From positions 4,092,001-4,156,000 of the forward strand of contig NZ_CP042425.1 in NCBI RefSeq assembly GCF_008254045.1: a DNA stretch of 64,000 nucleotides. The letters run 5' to 3'. Shown here one piece after another: positions 11,603 through 20,018 of this stretch. Every line of letters begins with the position of its first letter. Position 1 is the first letter of the stretch. The translations under genes were made by a program, and so were the position numbers. Origin of the DNA: Limnoglobus roseus. GTDB lineage: Bacteria > Planctomycetota > Planctomycetia > Gemmatales > Gemmataceae. Below the pieces are notes generated by a model, which worked only from the letters and a program-made list of their open reading frames with translations, searched no databases and had not been told where the DNA came from.

Positions 11603-12598
11603 TCACCGGTCGTCGTTGAACAGGTCGGTGAGCGAGTAGTTCTCGTGGATGCGGTAGACCGCCTCCGCCAGCAACTTGCCGACGGAGATGATTTCCAGGT
11701 TGGGGAGGGCCTTCTGCTTCTCTTCGGAGATCGGGATCGTGTCCGTCACGATCACTTTTTCAATGCCGGCGGTCCGCAACTTGTCCACCGCCTTGCCGCA
11801 CAGGACGCCGTGGGTGCTGGCGACGAACACCCGCTTCGCGCCGTTGTGCTTGGCCGCCTGAGCCGCCCCGACGATCGTGCCGGCCGTCGAGATCATGTCG
11901 TCGAAGATGAACACCGTCTTCCCTTCGACGGACGCCCCGATGATGTGGGCCTGTTCGGTGGTCGTCGCGCTCGACCGCCGCTTGTCCACGACGGCGATGC
12001 TCTTGCTGCCGAGGCCCTTCTGGTACTTCAGGGCCTTCTTGATCGCCCCTTCATCGGATGATAGCACGACCAACTCTTCCGGCGGAATGCCCAGCGTGCG
12101 GATGTACGCGATGATCTCCCGCGAAGCGTACAGGTGGTCCACCGGGATGTTGAAGAACCCCTGAATCTGCGCGGTATGGAGGTCAAGGCACAGAACCCGG
12201 TTGGCCCCGGCGGTCGTGAGCAGATCGGCCACCAGCTTCGCCGTGATCGGTACGCGGCCCTTGTCCTTGCGGTCCTGCCGGGCGTAGGCGTAGTACGGCA
12301 GCACGACTGTGATGCGGGCGGGGCTGGCCCGCTTGAACGCATCGAGAATAACGAGCAGTTCCAGGAGATTCTGGTTCACCGGCTGGCACGTCGGCTGCAC
12401 GATGAACACGTCGCGGCCGCGGACATCCTCGTCGATCCGGACGTTCGTCTCGCCGTCAGGAAAGTCGTCCACGATCAACCGGCCCATGCTCATATCGACC
12501 CGGAGCATGGTCGCGAGTTCGCGCACGATCCGCTCGGCCAACGGCCGGTTGGCACGGCCGCTGAAAATCTTGAGCTTCTGAGGCGTCGGACTGGTCAC
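11603..12598 (-). CDS. prs: Ribose-phosphate pyrophosphokinase
   Basis: A 331-residue enzyme making PRPP from ribose 5-phosphate and ATP, which feeds purine, pyrimidine, His and Trp synthesis. Seen motifs are KIFSGRANRPLAERI at the N-terminus, FPDGETNVRI, the flexible catalytic loop with YARQDRK, the LDLHTAQIQGFF segment, and the PRPP-binding loop FIFDDMISTAGT. The GTG at 12598 is chosen because it gives the usual family N-terminus (TSPTPQKLKIF) and has AAGGGA upstream. The frame stays open farther upstream but without family similarity. The following gene begins 22 bases downstream. Confidence 0.97.
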   Translation of the reverse strand: MTSPTPQKLKIFSGRANRPLAERIVRELATMLRVDMSMGRLIVDDFPDGETNVRIDEDVRGRDVFIVQPTCQPVNQNLLELLVILDAFKRASPARITVVLPYYAYARQDRKDKGRVPITAKLVADLLTTAGANRVLCLDLHTAQIQGFFNIPVDHLYASREIIAYIRTLGIPPEELVVLSSDEGAIKKALKYQKGLGSKSIAVVDKRRSSATTTEQAHIIGASVEGKTVFIFDDMISTAGTIVGAAQAAKHNGAKRVFVASTHGVLCGKAVDKLRTAGIEKVIVTDTIPISEEKQKALPNLEIISVGKLLAEAVYRIHENYSLTDLFNDDR

Positions 12599-12740
12599 GG
12601 GCAATTCCCTTGCGTGGGCGAGAGGGACGTTATTATCGGGGCGACACGCGGGGAGGTCAATCAGCAGTTCCCCGAGTTGGCCGAGTATTGGCCCGGCGGT
12701 CGCGGAATACAACAACCCCTTCCCACGTGAGGAATCGGCT

Positions 12741-13391
12741 GTGCGCGTGCAAATCGAAACGATCGAATCGCAACCGTTCTCGGAGAATTCGTACCTCGTC
12801 TGGCCGGACGGCGGTCGCGAAGCGTTCGTCATCGACCCCGGCTTCGAGCCCGAGTTGATCCTCGAACAACTCGCGGCAAAAAACCTGCGACTGGCCGCCA
12901 TCGTCAACACGCACGCCCACCTCGACCACATCGCTGGGAACACGGCGATGAAGGAAGCCTTCCCCGACGCGCCCATTATTATCGGCCACGGCGAGGCCAC
13001 TTTCCTGGGCGACCCGAAGCTGAACCGGAGCGCTTTCTACGGGATGCCGCTGACCAGTCCGCCGGCTGATCGCACAGTGAAAGACGGCGACGTGCTGGAA
13101 CTCGTCGGCCTGGCGATGGACGTGCGCGAAATTCCAGGCCACTCGCCGGGCCACGTCGTGTACATCTTGCGTGACCTGACGCCGACGCTCGTTCTCGGCG
13201 GCGACGTCCTCTTCCGCGGCAGCGTCGGTCGTACCGACTTCCCCGGCGGCAGCTTCGAAGTTCTGGAGGAAGGCATCCATGCGAAACTCTGGCCGCTGCC
13301 GGACGACACCGTCGTGTACCCCGGTCACGGCCCCGTCACGACGATCGGCCGCGAGAAACGAAGCAACCCGTTCGTGGGCGGAGGGCGGTAG
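12741..13391 (+). CDS. MBL-fold metallo-hydrolase (glyoxalase II-like)
   Basis: A 216-residue cytoplasmic metallo-beta-lactamase-fold protein. The metal motif THAHLDH is at about residue 56, then GHSPGH at about 133, and LGGDVLFRGSVGRTD carries the bridging aspartate. YPGHGP near the C-terminus supplies the last histidine. This set is typical of YcbL-type hydroxyacylglutathione hydrolase-like proteins; the substrate is not predictable. The GTG start follows a GAGGA site. It is transcribed divergently from prs. Confidence 0.92.
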   Translation: MRVQIETIESQPFSENSYLVWPDGGREAFVIDPGFEPELILEQLAAKNLRLAAIVNTHAHLDHIAGNTAMKEAFPDAPIIIGHGEATFLGDPKLNRSAFYGMPLTSPPADRTVKDGDVLELVGLAMDVREIPGHSPGHVVYILRDLTPTLVLGGDVLFRGSVGRTDFPGGSFEVLEEGIHAKLWPLPDDTVVYPGHGPVTTIGREKRSNPFVGGGR

Positions 13392-13427
13392 TCCGGTCGC
13401 CTTTGCCTTTCGACGCAAGAATCAAGT

Positions 13428-15218
13428 TTACTTCCCCTCGCGGACCACGACCGCCGCGTGGACGGCCTCCGCAAAGTCGCGGGCGTCGTTCGCCGAACTT
13501 GCCGTCACGATGTTCCCGTCGGTCACGACGCGCTTCCACGGCATCCAGTTGACGCCGTTCGACTTGTCGAGGAAGTGGTGCACTTCGTACTCCGGCTGGG
13601 CCGCCTGTCGTTGCCGCAAAAGTTGGAATCGCAACAACACCCGCTGCCCGACGCAGATGCCGCCGATCACCTTTTTCGCCTCGGCCATCGGCCGGACGAT
13701 GCGCTCAAGTTGCGTGTGCACTTCGCCCGGTCGGATGAAGTCGCCCACGTCGTAACCGGGGAAGAGAATCGCGTCGTAGTCGTCGGGCTTCACGTCCGCG
13801 AGTGAGAGTTCCGCAGTCACCGGCGGTCGCGCATTGCCGCCGCTGATTTCGCACGGGCCACGCTGTCGGGCGGCGGTCGTCACCTTCGCACCGAGTTCGG
13901 TCAGGCGTGCCCGCACGGGTTCGTAGTCGTCGAGGTAGAGGCCGCGCTTCGGCAGGACGAACAGCACGCGGGCTGTGACGACCGGAGCGACCCGGGCCGC
14001 CGGACCCGCCCCCGCCGCGGCAACTTTGCCTTGGACTGGATTGCCGCCCGGCGTGTTCGCGGTTGGCTGGGCATCACGTTTGTCCGAGTTCAGTGCCGAG
14101 ATCAGAAGTAACAGCAGTATCAGCGTGCCGGCTATCAAGGCCGAGAACCCGAGCGAGAAGTGCCACCCGCGGTGCCGGCGGTCGGTCCGCAACTTCTTCG
14201 TCGGCGGCGGCGTGGCGACTAGCGTCTCGGCCGCCGGATCATCCGCAAACCCGAAGTCCGCGACCGGGAAAGCTTCGATCCGCGGGACCGGAGTGATCGT
14301 CAGCGACGGCGTCGGTTGGGACGCCTTCGTGAAAGGGATTAGGGCGGCCGCAACTTTCGCCGCGGACGAGTACCGCTCAGCCGGGTTCTTCGCCAGCAAC
14401 TTCGCGAGGACGGCCGCCAACTCCGGTGGGATGTCGTTTCGGTAGGCGGTGACGGGCGGCGGTTGATCGATCACGTGGGCCGTGACCTTCGCGATCGCGG
14501 TCGTCGCGTCTGCGAACGGCGGGCGGCCGGTCAGCGCAAAGTAGAACAGGCAACCGAGGCTGTACAGGTCCGAGCGGTGGTCGACGGCGGCGGCCTTCGC
14601 TTGCTCCGGCGAGATGTAATCGGGCGTGCCGACGATGGTGTTCGCGTTGGTGACGGCCGGGTTGTGTGATCCGCCGGGCTCCCCGCCGGCCGGCAATTCG
14701 CCGTCGGACGCCAGCCGGGCGAGGCCGAAGTCGAGAACCTTCACCTGCGACGTGCGGTTCACCATCACGTTCTGCGGCTTGATGTCGCGGTGGACCATCC
14801 CCTTCGAGTGGGCGTGCTGGAGGCCGAGCGCCGCCATCCGCACGACGTGACAGGCTGTTGTCACCGGCAGTGGCCCGCGGCGGTTCACGACGCGGTCGAG
14901 GCTGACGCCGTCGACGAACTCCATCACCAGGAAGTGCCGGCCGTCGGCCTCGTCGGCGTCGTAAGCGGTGACGATGTTCGGGTGGGCGAGTTTCGCCGCC
15001 GCCCGCACCTCGCGGCGGAATCGTTCCACGGCGACGGCGTTGGCCGTGTACCGCTGGGCCATGACCTTCACGGCCACCGTGCGGCCCATCAGGACGTGTT
15101 CGGCCTTGTAAACGACGCCCATGCCGCCGGCCCCGAGTTGGCTCTGGACGCGGTAGCGGGGGTGGTCCGCCAACTCCGGCGGGATCTTGCTCTCGGCTTT
15201 CGGCTCCATCACGGGCAT
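13428..15218 (-). CDS. Ser/Thr protein kinase fused through a membrane helix to a DJ-1/PfpI domain
   Basis: A 596-residue protein. The start at 15218 is chosen for its GAGGAGG site; an upstream ATG at 15260 would add 14 residues. The kinase domain (about 20-300) has GAGGMG, AVKV (Lys near 51), HRDIKPQN (about 143) and DFG (about 163), and looks active. A Pro-rich juxtamembrane region leads to one transmembrane helix (about 353-376). Residues about 414-593 form a DJ-1/PfpI-type domain. It has an early acidic residue in LDDYEPVRARL, FPGYDVGDF, and the nucleophile-elbow GGICVGQRVL with Cys near 522. PfpI/DJ-1 members act as deglycase, chaperone or oxidative sensor proteins. As a kinase's extracytoplasmic domain it may be a redox or ligand sensor, which is inference. 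Confidence 0.9.
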   Translation of the reverse strand: MPVMEPKAESKIPPELADHPRYRVQSQLGAGGMGVVYKAEHVLMGRTVAVKVMAQRYTANAVAVERFRREVRAAAKLAHPNIVTAYDADEADGRHFLVMEFVDGVSLDRVVNRRGPLPVTTACHVVRMAALGLQHAHSKGMVHRDIKPQNVMVNRTSQVKVLDFGLARLASDGELPAGGEPGGSHNPAVTNANTIVGTPDYISPEQAKAAAVDHRSDLYSLGCLFYFALTGRPPFADATTAIAKVTAHVIDQPPPVTAYRNDIPPELAAVLAKLLAKNPAERYSSAAKVAAALIPFTKASQPTPSLTITPVPRIEAFPVADFGFADDPAAETLVATPPPTKKLRTDRRHRGWHFSLGFSALIAGTLILLLLLISALNSDKRDAQPTANTPGGNPVQGKVAAAGAGPAARVAPVVTARVLFVLPKRGLYLDDYEPVRARLTELGAKVTTAARQRGPCEISGGNARPPVTAELSLADVKPDDYDAILFPGYDVGDFIRPGEVHTQLERIVRPMAEAKKVIGGICVGQRVLLRFQLLRQRQAAQPEYEVHHFLDKSNGVNWMPWKRVVTDGNIVTASSANDARDFAEAVHAAVVVREGK

Positions 15219-15419
15219 GACGGGCGACCTCCTCGGCCCTTTCGGGGAACAGTTCAACACGGTACCATGCCACGCAAATCGCCCCCCTGGGAAGAACTAC
15301 CGACCGTTCGAGCCTGGGGTTTCTGGAATTCGCGGCGGGCCTTCTCCCGCTACAATGAAATTTCTCACCACCGGTCGAACTTTCGACCCCGATGCAAGCC
15401 TGTCGATACGAGACGGACC

Positions 15420-18400
15420 ATGCCGCGATTCCTCCCGCTTGTCGTGCTGGGTTGGCTCCTGCTTCCGACCGCCGGGGCGGCCGCCGAGGTCGATTTCGCC
15501 CGCGACGTGCTGCCGATCCTGTCGGAGAAGTGCTTTTTCTGCCACGGCCCCGACGAGGCCGCCCGCAAGGCCGGACTGCGACTCGACACGAAAGATGGGG
15601 CGTTCCGCAAGAAGAAGGACCGTACGATGATCGTGCCCGGCAAGAGTGCCGAGAGCGAGGTCATCAGCCGCATCGTCAGTAAGGACGCCGACGAGCAGAT
15701 GCCGCCGCCGGACTCGAACCGCACGCTGACGCCGAGGCAGATCGAGACGCTGAAGAAGTGGGTGGATGAAGGGGCCACGTGGGGGCAGCACTGGGCGTAT
15801 GTGCCGCTACCGCGGGCGGTCGTGGTGCCGGAAGTTCAAAGTTCAAAGTTCAAAGTTCAAAGATCGATCGACAACTTCATCCTGTCGCGGTTGGAGAAAG
15901 AAGGGCTTTCCCCGTCGCCGTCGGCGACGAAGGCCGCGTGGTTGCGCCGCGTATCGCTCGACCTGACCGGCCTGCCGCCGAGCGTCGCGGAACTGGATGC
16001 GTTCGAAAAAGACACCTCGCCGAGCGCCTATGAGACGGTGGTGGACCGCCTGCTCGCCTCGCCACGGTACGGGGAACGCATGGCGTCCGACTGGCTCGAT
16101 GTCGCCCGGTACGCCGACACGCACGGCTATCAGTCCGACCGCTTCCGCAACATGTGGGCGTACCGCGACTGGGTCATCAAGGCGTTCAACGCGAACCAGA
16201 AGTTCGACCAGTTCACAATCGACCAACTCGCCGGCGATCTGCGGCCGAACGCCACGAAGGACCAGCGGCTCGCAACCGCGTTCAACCGCCTGCACATGCA
16301 GAACGAAGAGGGCGGCATCGTCGAGGAAGAGTTCCGCGTCGCCTACGTCGTGGACCGCGTGACGACCTTCGGCACCGCCTTCTTGGCCCAGACGCTGGAG
16401 TGCTGCCGGTGCCACGATCACAAGTACGATCCACTGGCGCAGAAGGATTTCTACCAACTGTTCGCGTTCTTCCAGAACATCGACGAGAGCGGCCAGACGA
16501 GCTACTTCACGTCGTCGATGCCGGTGCCCGCGCTGCCGCTGACGACCGACGAGCAGGATCGGAAGATCGCGGAACTGCGGAAGATCGTGCGAGCGAAGGA
16601 GGCCGAGGTGAAGACCGCCCGCGAGAAAGCCCACGATGCCTTCGCGGCGTGGCCGCGGCCGAAAGAGATTACGCCGTCAGGGTTGGTGGCGCACTTTCCG
16701 TTCGACGAACTCAGCGGGAATAAGTCACCGAACGCGATCGACGCGAAACAGACGGCGAACGGCCACGAGGGGCCGAAGCTCGTCGCCGGCAAGGTCGGGC
16801 AAGCGGTTGAATTGAGCGGCGAGAGCGGCTTCGACATCCCCGGCGTCGGCCACTTCTCGCGGAGCGATCCGTTCTCGATCTCCCTCTGGCTGAAGTCGAG
16901 CAAGCACGAACCGCGGGCCGTTGTACTCCACCACAGTCGCGCCCCCATCGACGCCGGCAGCCGGGGTTACGAGCTGCTGTTGGAAAACGGCAAGGTCGCG
17001 TTCGGCCTGCACCACATGTGGCCGGGCAACTCCCTGAAGGTGGCGACGTCAACGGCGATCCGCGTGAACGAGTGGACGCACGTGACCGTCTGCTACGACG
17101 GCTCCAGCCGGGCCGACGGCCTGCACGTCTATGTGAACGGCCAACTCGCCGCGTGCGACGTGGTCCGCGATGGGCTTCGCCGGGACATTACTTACGAGGG
17201 TGGCGAGCCGAGCCTGCAAGTTGGCTATCGCTTCCGCGACAACGGCTTTAAGGGCGGGGCCGTCGATGACCTGCGGATCTTCAACCGAGCCCTCACGCCC
17301 TTGGAGGTCGGACGCGCCGCCGGAACGAACGCGAACGACGGCGAGGCCGCGTGGGAAGAGTTCTTCGCCTCGACCGCGGACGAGCCGACGATGAGGGCAA
17401 AGGCCGCACTGCGGGAGGCCCGACTCGCTCACGCGAAGTTCGTGAACGCGATTCCCGAAGCGATGGTCATGCAGGAGATGCCGGCGCCGAAGCCGGCCCG
17501 CTTGCTGAAACGTGGGGCCTACGACGCGCCGGGCGACCCCGTAGCGACCGACACACCGAAGACGCTGCCGCCGTTCGCGGCAGACCTGCCGCGGAACCGC
17601 TTCGGTTTGGCGACGTGGTTGACACAACCCGACCACCCGCTGTTCGCCCGCGTGACGGTCAACCGCCTCTGGCAACAAATGTTCGGCACTGGCCTCGTCG
17701 AAACGAGCGACAACTTCGGCACCACCGGCGTCCCGCCGACGCACCCGGAACTGCTCGACTGGCTCGCTCGCGACTTCAGCACCGATTGGGACGTGAAGCG
17801 AACGCTCAAGCAGATGGCCCTTTCCGCGACCTACCGACAGTCGTCGAAGGCGACGCCAGAACTGCTGCAACGCGACCCGTACAACCATCTGCTCGCCCGC
17901 TTCCCGGCCCGCCGACTGAGCGCCGAGATGCTCCGCGATCAGGCTCTCTTCGTGAGCGGTCTGCTGAACGAAAAGCAAGGAGGGCCGAGCGTGTACCCTT
18001 ATCAGCCGGAGGGCCTCTGGAACGAGGCGATGGGGCGGCCGCACTACCCGCAGTCGAAGGGCGGCGATTTGTACCGCCGCAGCCTGTACACGGTCTGGAA
18101 GCGGACCGCCCCGCACCCGCAGATGACGACGTTCGACGCCGCCGACCGCAGCAATTGCAGCGCCCGCCGGCAGACGACGAGCACACCGTTGCAAGCCCTG
18201 GCGCTGCTCAACGACCCGCAGTTCGTGGAGGCGGCGCGGTTCCTCGGCCAACGGATGTTGAAGGACGGCGGACCGACGCCGACGGAGCAAGTCGCGTGGG
18301 CATTTCGCACCGTGACCGGCCGATCGGCGAGCGAGAAGGAACTGACCGTGCTGGTGAAACTGTACGAAGAGCAGCAGGCCGAGTTTGCGAGGGACGCGAA

Positions 18401-18530
18401 GGCGGCTGAGAACCTGCTGAGCGTCGGCGAGGGGAAGGCCGATGCGAAGACGAACAAAATGGAACTCGCCGCCGCGACGCAGTTGGCGCTGACGATTCTG
18501 AACCACGACGAGGCCGTGAACCGCCGATGA
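15420..18530 (+). CDS. Planctomycete cytochrome c / DUF1549 / LamG / DUF1553 protein
   Basis: A 1036-residue exported protein. The start at 15420 is chosen because it begins a signal peptide (MPRFLPLVVLGWLLLPTAGA). The frame is open further upstream, but that stretch lies antisense to the kinase gene. Domains in order are PSCyt1 with haem-like CFFCH at 38-42, DUF1549 (about 145-345, with ASDWLDVARYADTHGYQSD), a concanavalin/LamG domain (about 430-610), and DUF1553 (about 720-980, with RLSAEMLRDQ and STPLQALALLNDP). Such proteins are hallmark planctomycete products, thought to act with DUF1501 partners in polysaccharide breakdown outside the cytoplasm. Its stop overlaps the next gene's start (ATGA), implying translational coupling. 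Confidence 0.95.
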   Translation: MPRFLPLVVLGWLLLPTAGAAAEVDFARDVLPILSEKCFFCHGPDEAARKAGLRLDTKDGAFRKKKDRTMIVPGKSAESEVISRIVSKDADEQMPPPDSNRTLTPRQIETLKKWVDEGATWGQHWAYVPLPRAVVVPEVQSSKFKVQRSIDNFILSRLEKEGLSPSPSATKAAWLRRVSLDLTGLPPSVAELDAFEKDTSPSAYETVVDRLLASPRYGERMASDWLDVARYADTHGYQSDRFRNMWAYRDWVIKAFNANQKFDQFTIDQLAGDLRPNATKDQRLATAFNRLHMQNEEGGIVEEEFRVAYVVDRVTTFGTAFLAQTLECCRCHDHKYDPLAQKDFYQLFAFFQNIDESGQTSYFTSSMPVPALPLTTDEQDRKIAELRKIVRAKEAEVKTAREKAHDAFAAWPRPKEITPSGLVAHFPFDELSGNKSPNAIDAKQTANGHEGPKLVAGKVGQAVELSGESGFDIPGVGHFSRSDPFSISLWLKSSKHEPRAVVLHHSRAPIDAGSRGYELLLENGKVAFGLHHMWPGNSLKVATSTAIRVNEWTHVTVCYDGSSRADGLHVYVNGQLAACDVVRDGLRRDITYEGGEPSLQVGYRFRDNGFKGGAVDDLRIFNRALTPLEVGRAAGTNANDGEAAWEEFFASTADEPTMRAKAALREARLAHAKFVNAIPEAMVMQEMPAPKPARLLKRGAYDAPGDPVATDTPKTLPPFAADLPRNRFGLATWLTQPDHPLFARVTVNRLWQQMFGTGLVETSDNFGTTGVPPTHPELLDWLARDFSTDWDVKRTLKQMALSATYRQSSKATPELLQRDPYNHLLARFPARRLSAEMLRDQALFVSGLLNEKQGGPSVYPYQPEGLWNEAMGRPHYPQSKGGDLYRRSLYTVWKRTAPHPQMTTFDAADRSNCSARRQTTSTPLQALALLNDPQFVEAARFLGQRMLKDGGPTPTEQVAWAFRTVTGRSASEKELTVLVKLYEEQQAEFARDAKAAENLLSVGEGKADAKTNKMELAAATQLALTILNHDEAVNRR
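15834..15861 (+). repeat. Heptamer tandem repeat GTTCAAA x4
   Basis: Four perfect copies of a 7-base unit lie within the linker between the cytochrome and DUF1549 domains, encoding VQSSKFKVQ-like residues. Because seven is not a multiple of three, gain or loss of one unit would shift the frame. Confidence 0.9.
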
Positions 18531-19957
18531 CAAACATCATCCTCCCTGCCGCGAATCGCCGCCTGTTCCTGCGGCAGTCGGCCCTCGGCCTCGGCGGCCT
18601 CGCCCTTGGCACGCTGCTCGCCAACGAGAGCCGCGGGGCCGCGCTCCAGGGCGTGCTCGACAAGCCGCACTTCGTGCCGAAGGCGAAGCGGATTATCTAC
18701 CTGTTCATGGCCGGCGGGCCGAGCCAACTCGATTTGTTCGACCACAAGCCGCTGCTCAACGAGAAGAACGGCACCGACCTGCCCGACAGCGTGCGGAAGG
18801 GTCAGCGGCTCACCGGCATGTCCGGCAACCAGGCGTCGTTGCCGCTCGCCGGGTCGATCTTCAAGTTCGCGAAGCACGGCAACAGCGGCGCGACGATCAG
18901 CGACCTGCTGCCGAACGTGGCGAAGATGGCCGACGATCTGTGCTTCGTGAAGTCGTGCTACACCGAGGCCATTAACCACGACCCGGCCATCACGTTCTTT
19001 CAGACCGGCCACCAGATCGCCGGCCGGCCGAGCTTCGGCTCGTGGCTGAGCTACGGCCTCGGCAGCGCTAACGAGAACCTGCCGGCGTTCGTCGTGCTTG
19101 TCTCGAAGGACAAAACAGAACAAGGACTCTACGCCCGGCTGTGGGGCAACGGCTTCCTGCCGAGCGTTCACCAGGGCGTGCAGTTCCGCAGCGGCAAGGA
19201 CCCGGTGCTATACCTGCAAAACCCCGACGGCGTGAGCACCGAGAGCCGGCGGAAGGTGCTCGACCGCCTCGCGGAACTGCACGCGATTGCCGGTGAGGTT
19301 GAAGGCGATCCGGAGATCGCCGCCCGAACGGCCCAATACGAGATGGCGTACCGGATGCAGACGAGCGTGCCGGACGTGATGGACTTCGGCAAGGAGCCGA
19401 AGGACGTGTTCGACCTGTACGGCGAGGACGCGAAGAAGCCCGGCACGTTCGCGGCGAACTGCCTGCTGGCCCGCCGACTGGCCGAGCGGAACGTGCGGTT
19501 CATCCAGCTCTACCACCCCGGCTGGGACCACCACGGCGGGCTGCCCGGCGGCATCCGGCGGCAGGCGAAGGACATCGACCGAGCGTGCTACGGCCTCGTG
19601 CAAGACCTGAAGCGGACGGGGATGCTGAAGGACACGCTCGTCGTCTGGGGCGGCGAGTTCGGCCGGACGAACTACAGTCAGGGGAAGTTGACCGCCACCG
19701 ACTACGGCCGGGACCACCACCCGCGGTGCTTCACGATGTGGTTCGCTGGAGGCGGCATCAAGCCGGGGATGTCACTCGGCGCGACCGACGACTACGGCTA
19801 CAACGTGGCCGAGCGGCCGGTGCACGTTCACGACGTGCAGGCGACGATCTTGCAGCAACTCGGCATCGACCACACGAAGCTGACGTACAAGTTCCAGGGT
19901 CGCTACTACCGCCTGACCGACGTTCACGGCGAAGTCGTGAAGGAGATCGTCGGGTAG
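18527..19957 (+). CDS. DUF1501 (sulfatase-like fold) protein
   Basis: A 476-residue protein with a Tat-type signal near residues 10-35 (NRRLFLRQSALGLGGLALGTLL), so it is probably exported folded. DUF1501 features follow: IYLFMAGGPSQLDLFDHKP, SCYTEAINHDPA, SWLSYGLGS, and the C-terminal VVWGGEFGRTNYSQ and DYGRDHHPRCFTMW segments, with the metal-ligand-like D and H residues of the alkaline phosphatase superfamily. The family is almost always next to a DUF1549/DUF1553 gene, as here, with a four-base overlap. Substrate is unknown; sulfated polysaccharide is a common proposal. Confidence 0.95.
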   Translation: MTNIILPAANRRLFLRQSALGLGGLALGTLLANESRGAALQGVLDKPHFVPKAKRIIYLFMAGGPSQLDLFDHKPLLNEKNGTDLPDSVRKGQRLTGMSGNQASLPLAGSIFKFAKHGNSGATISDLLPNVAKMADDLCFVKSCYTEAINHDPAITFFQTGHQIAGRPSFGSWLSYGLGSANENLPAFVVLVSKDKTEQGLYARLWGNGFLPSVHQGVQFRSGKDPVLYLQNPDGVSTESRRKVLDRLAELHAIAGEVEGDPEIAARTAQYEMAYRMQTSVPDVMDFGKEPKDVFDLYGEDAKKPGTFAANCLLARRLAERNVRFIQLYHPGWDHHGGLPGGIRRQAKDIDRACYGLVQDLKRTGMLKDTLVVWGGEFGRTNYSQGKLTATDYGRDHHPRCFTMWFAGGGIKPGMSLGATDDYGYNVAERPVHVHDVQATILQQLGIDHTKLTYKFQGRYYRLTDVHGEVVKEIVG

Positions 19958-20018
19958 TTTCGATAACCGCAGCCGGCCTATCATGAGGGGGCACAGTCAT
20001 CCTGTGAGGGGTACCGGC

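Noticed and set aside
14790..15419. Upstream extension of the DUF1549/DUF1553 gene
   Set aside because: It is open only because it is antisense to the kinase gene; a signal peptide begins at 15420.
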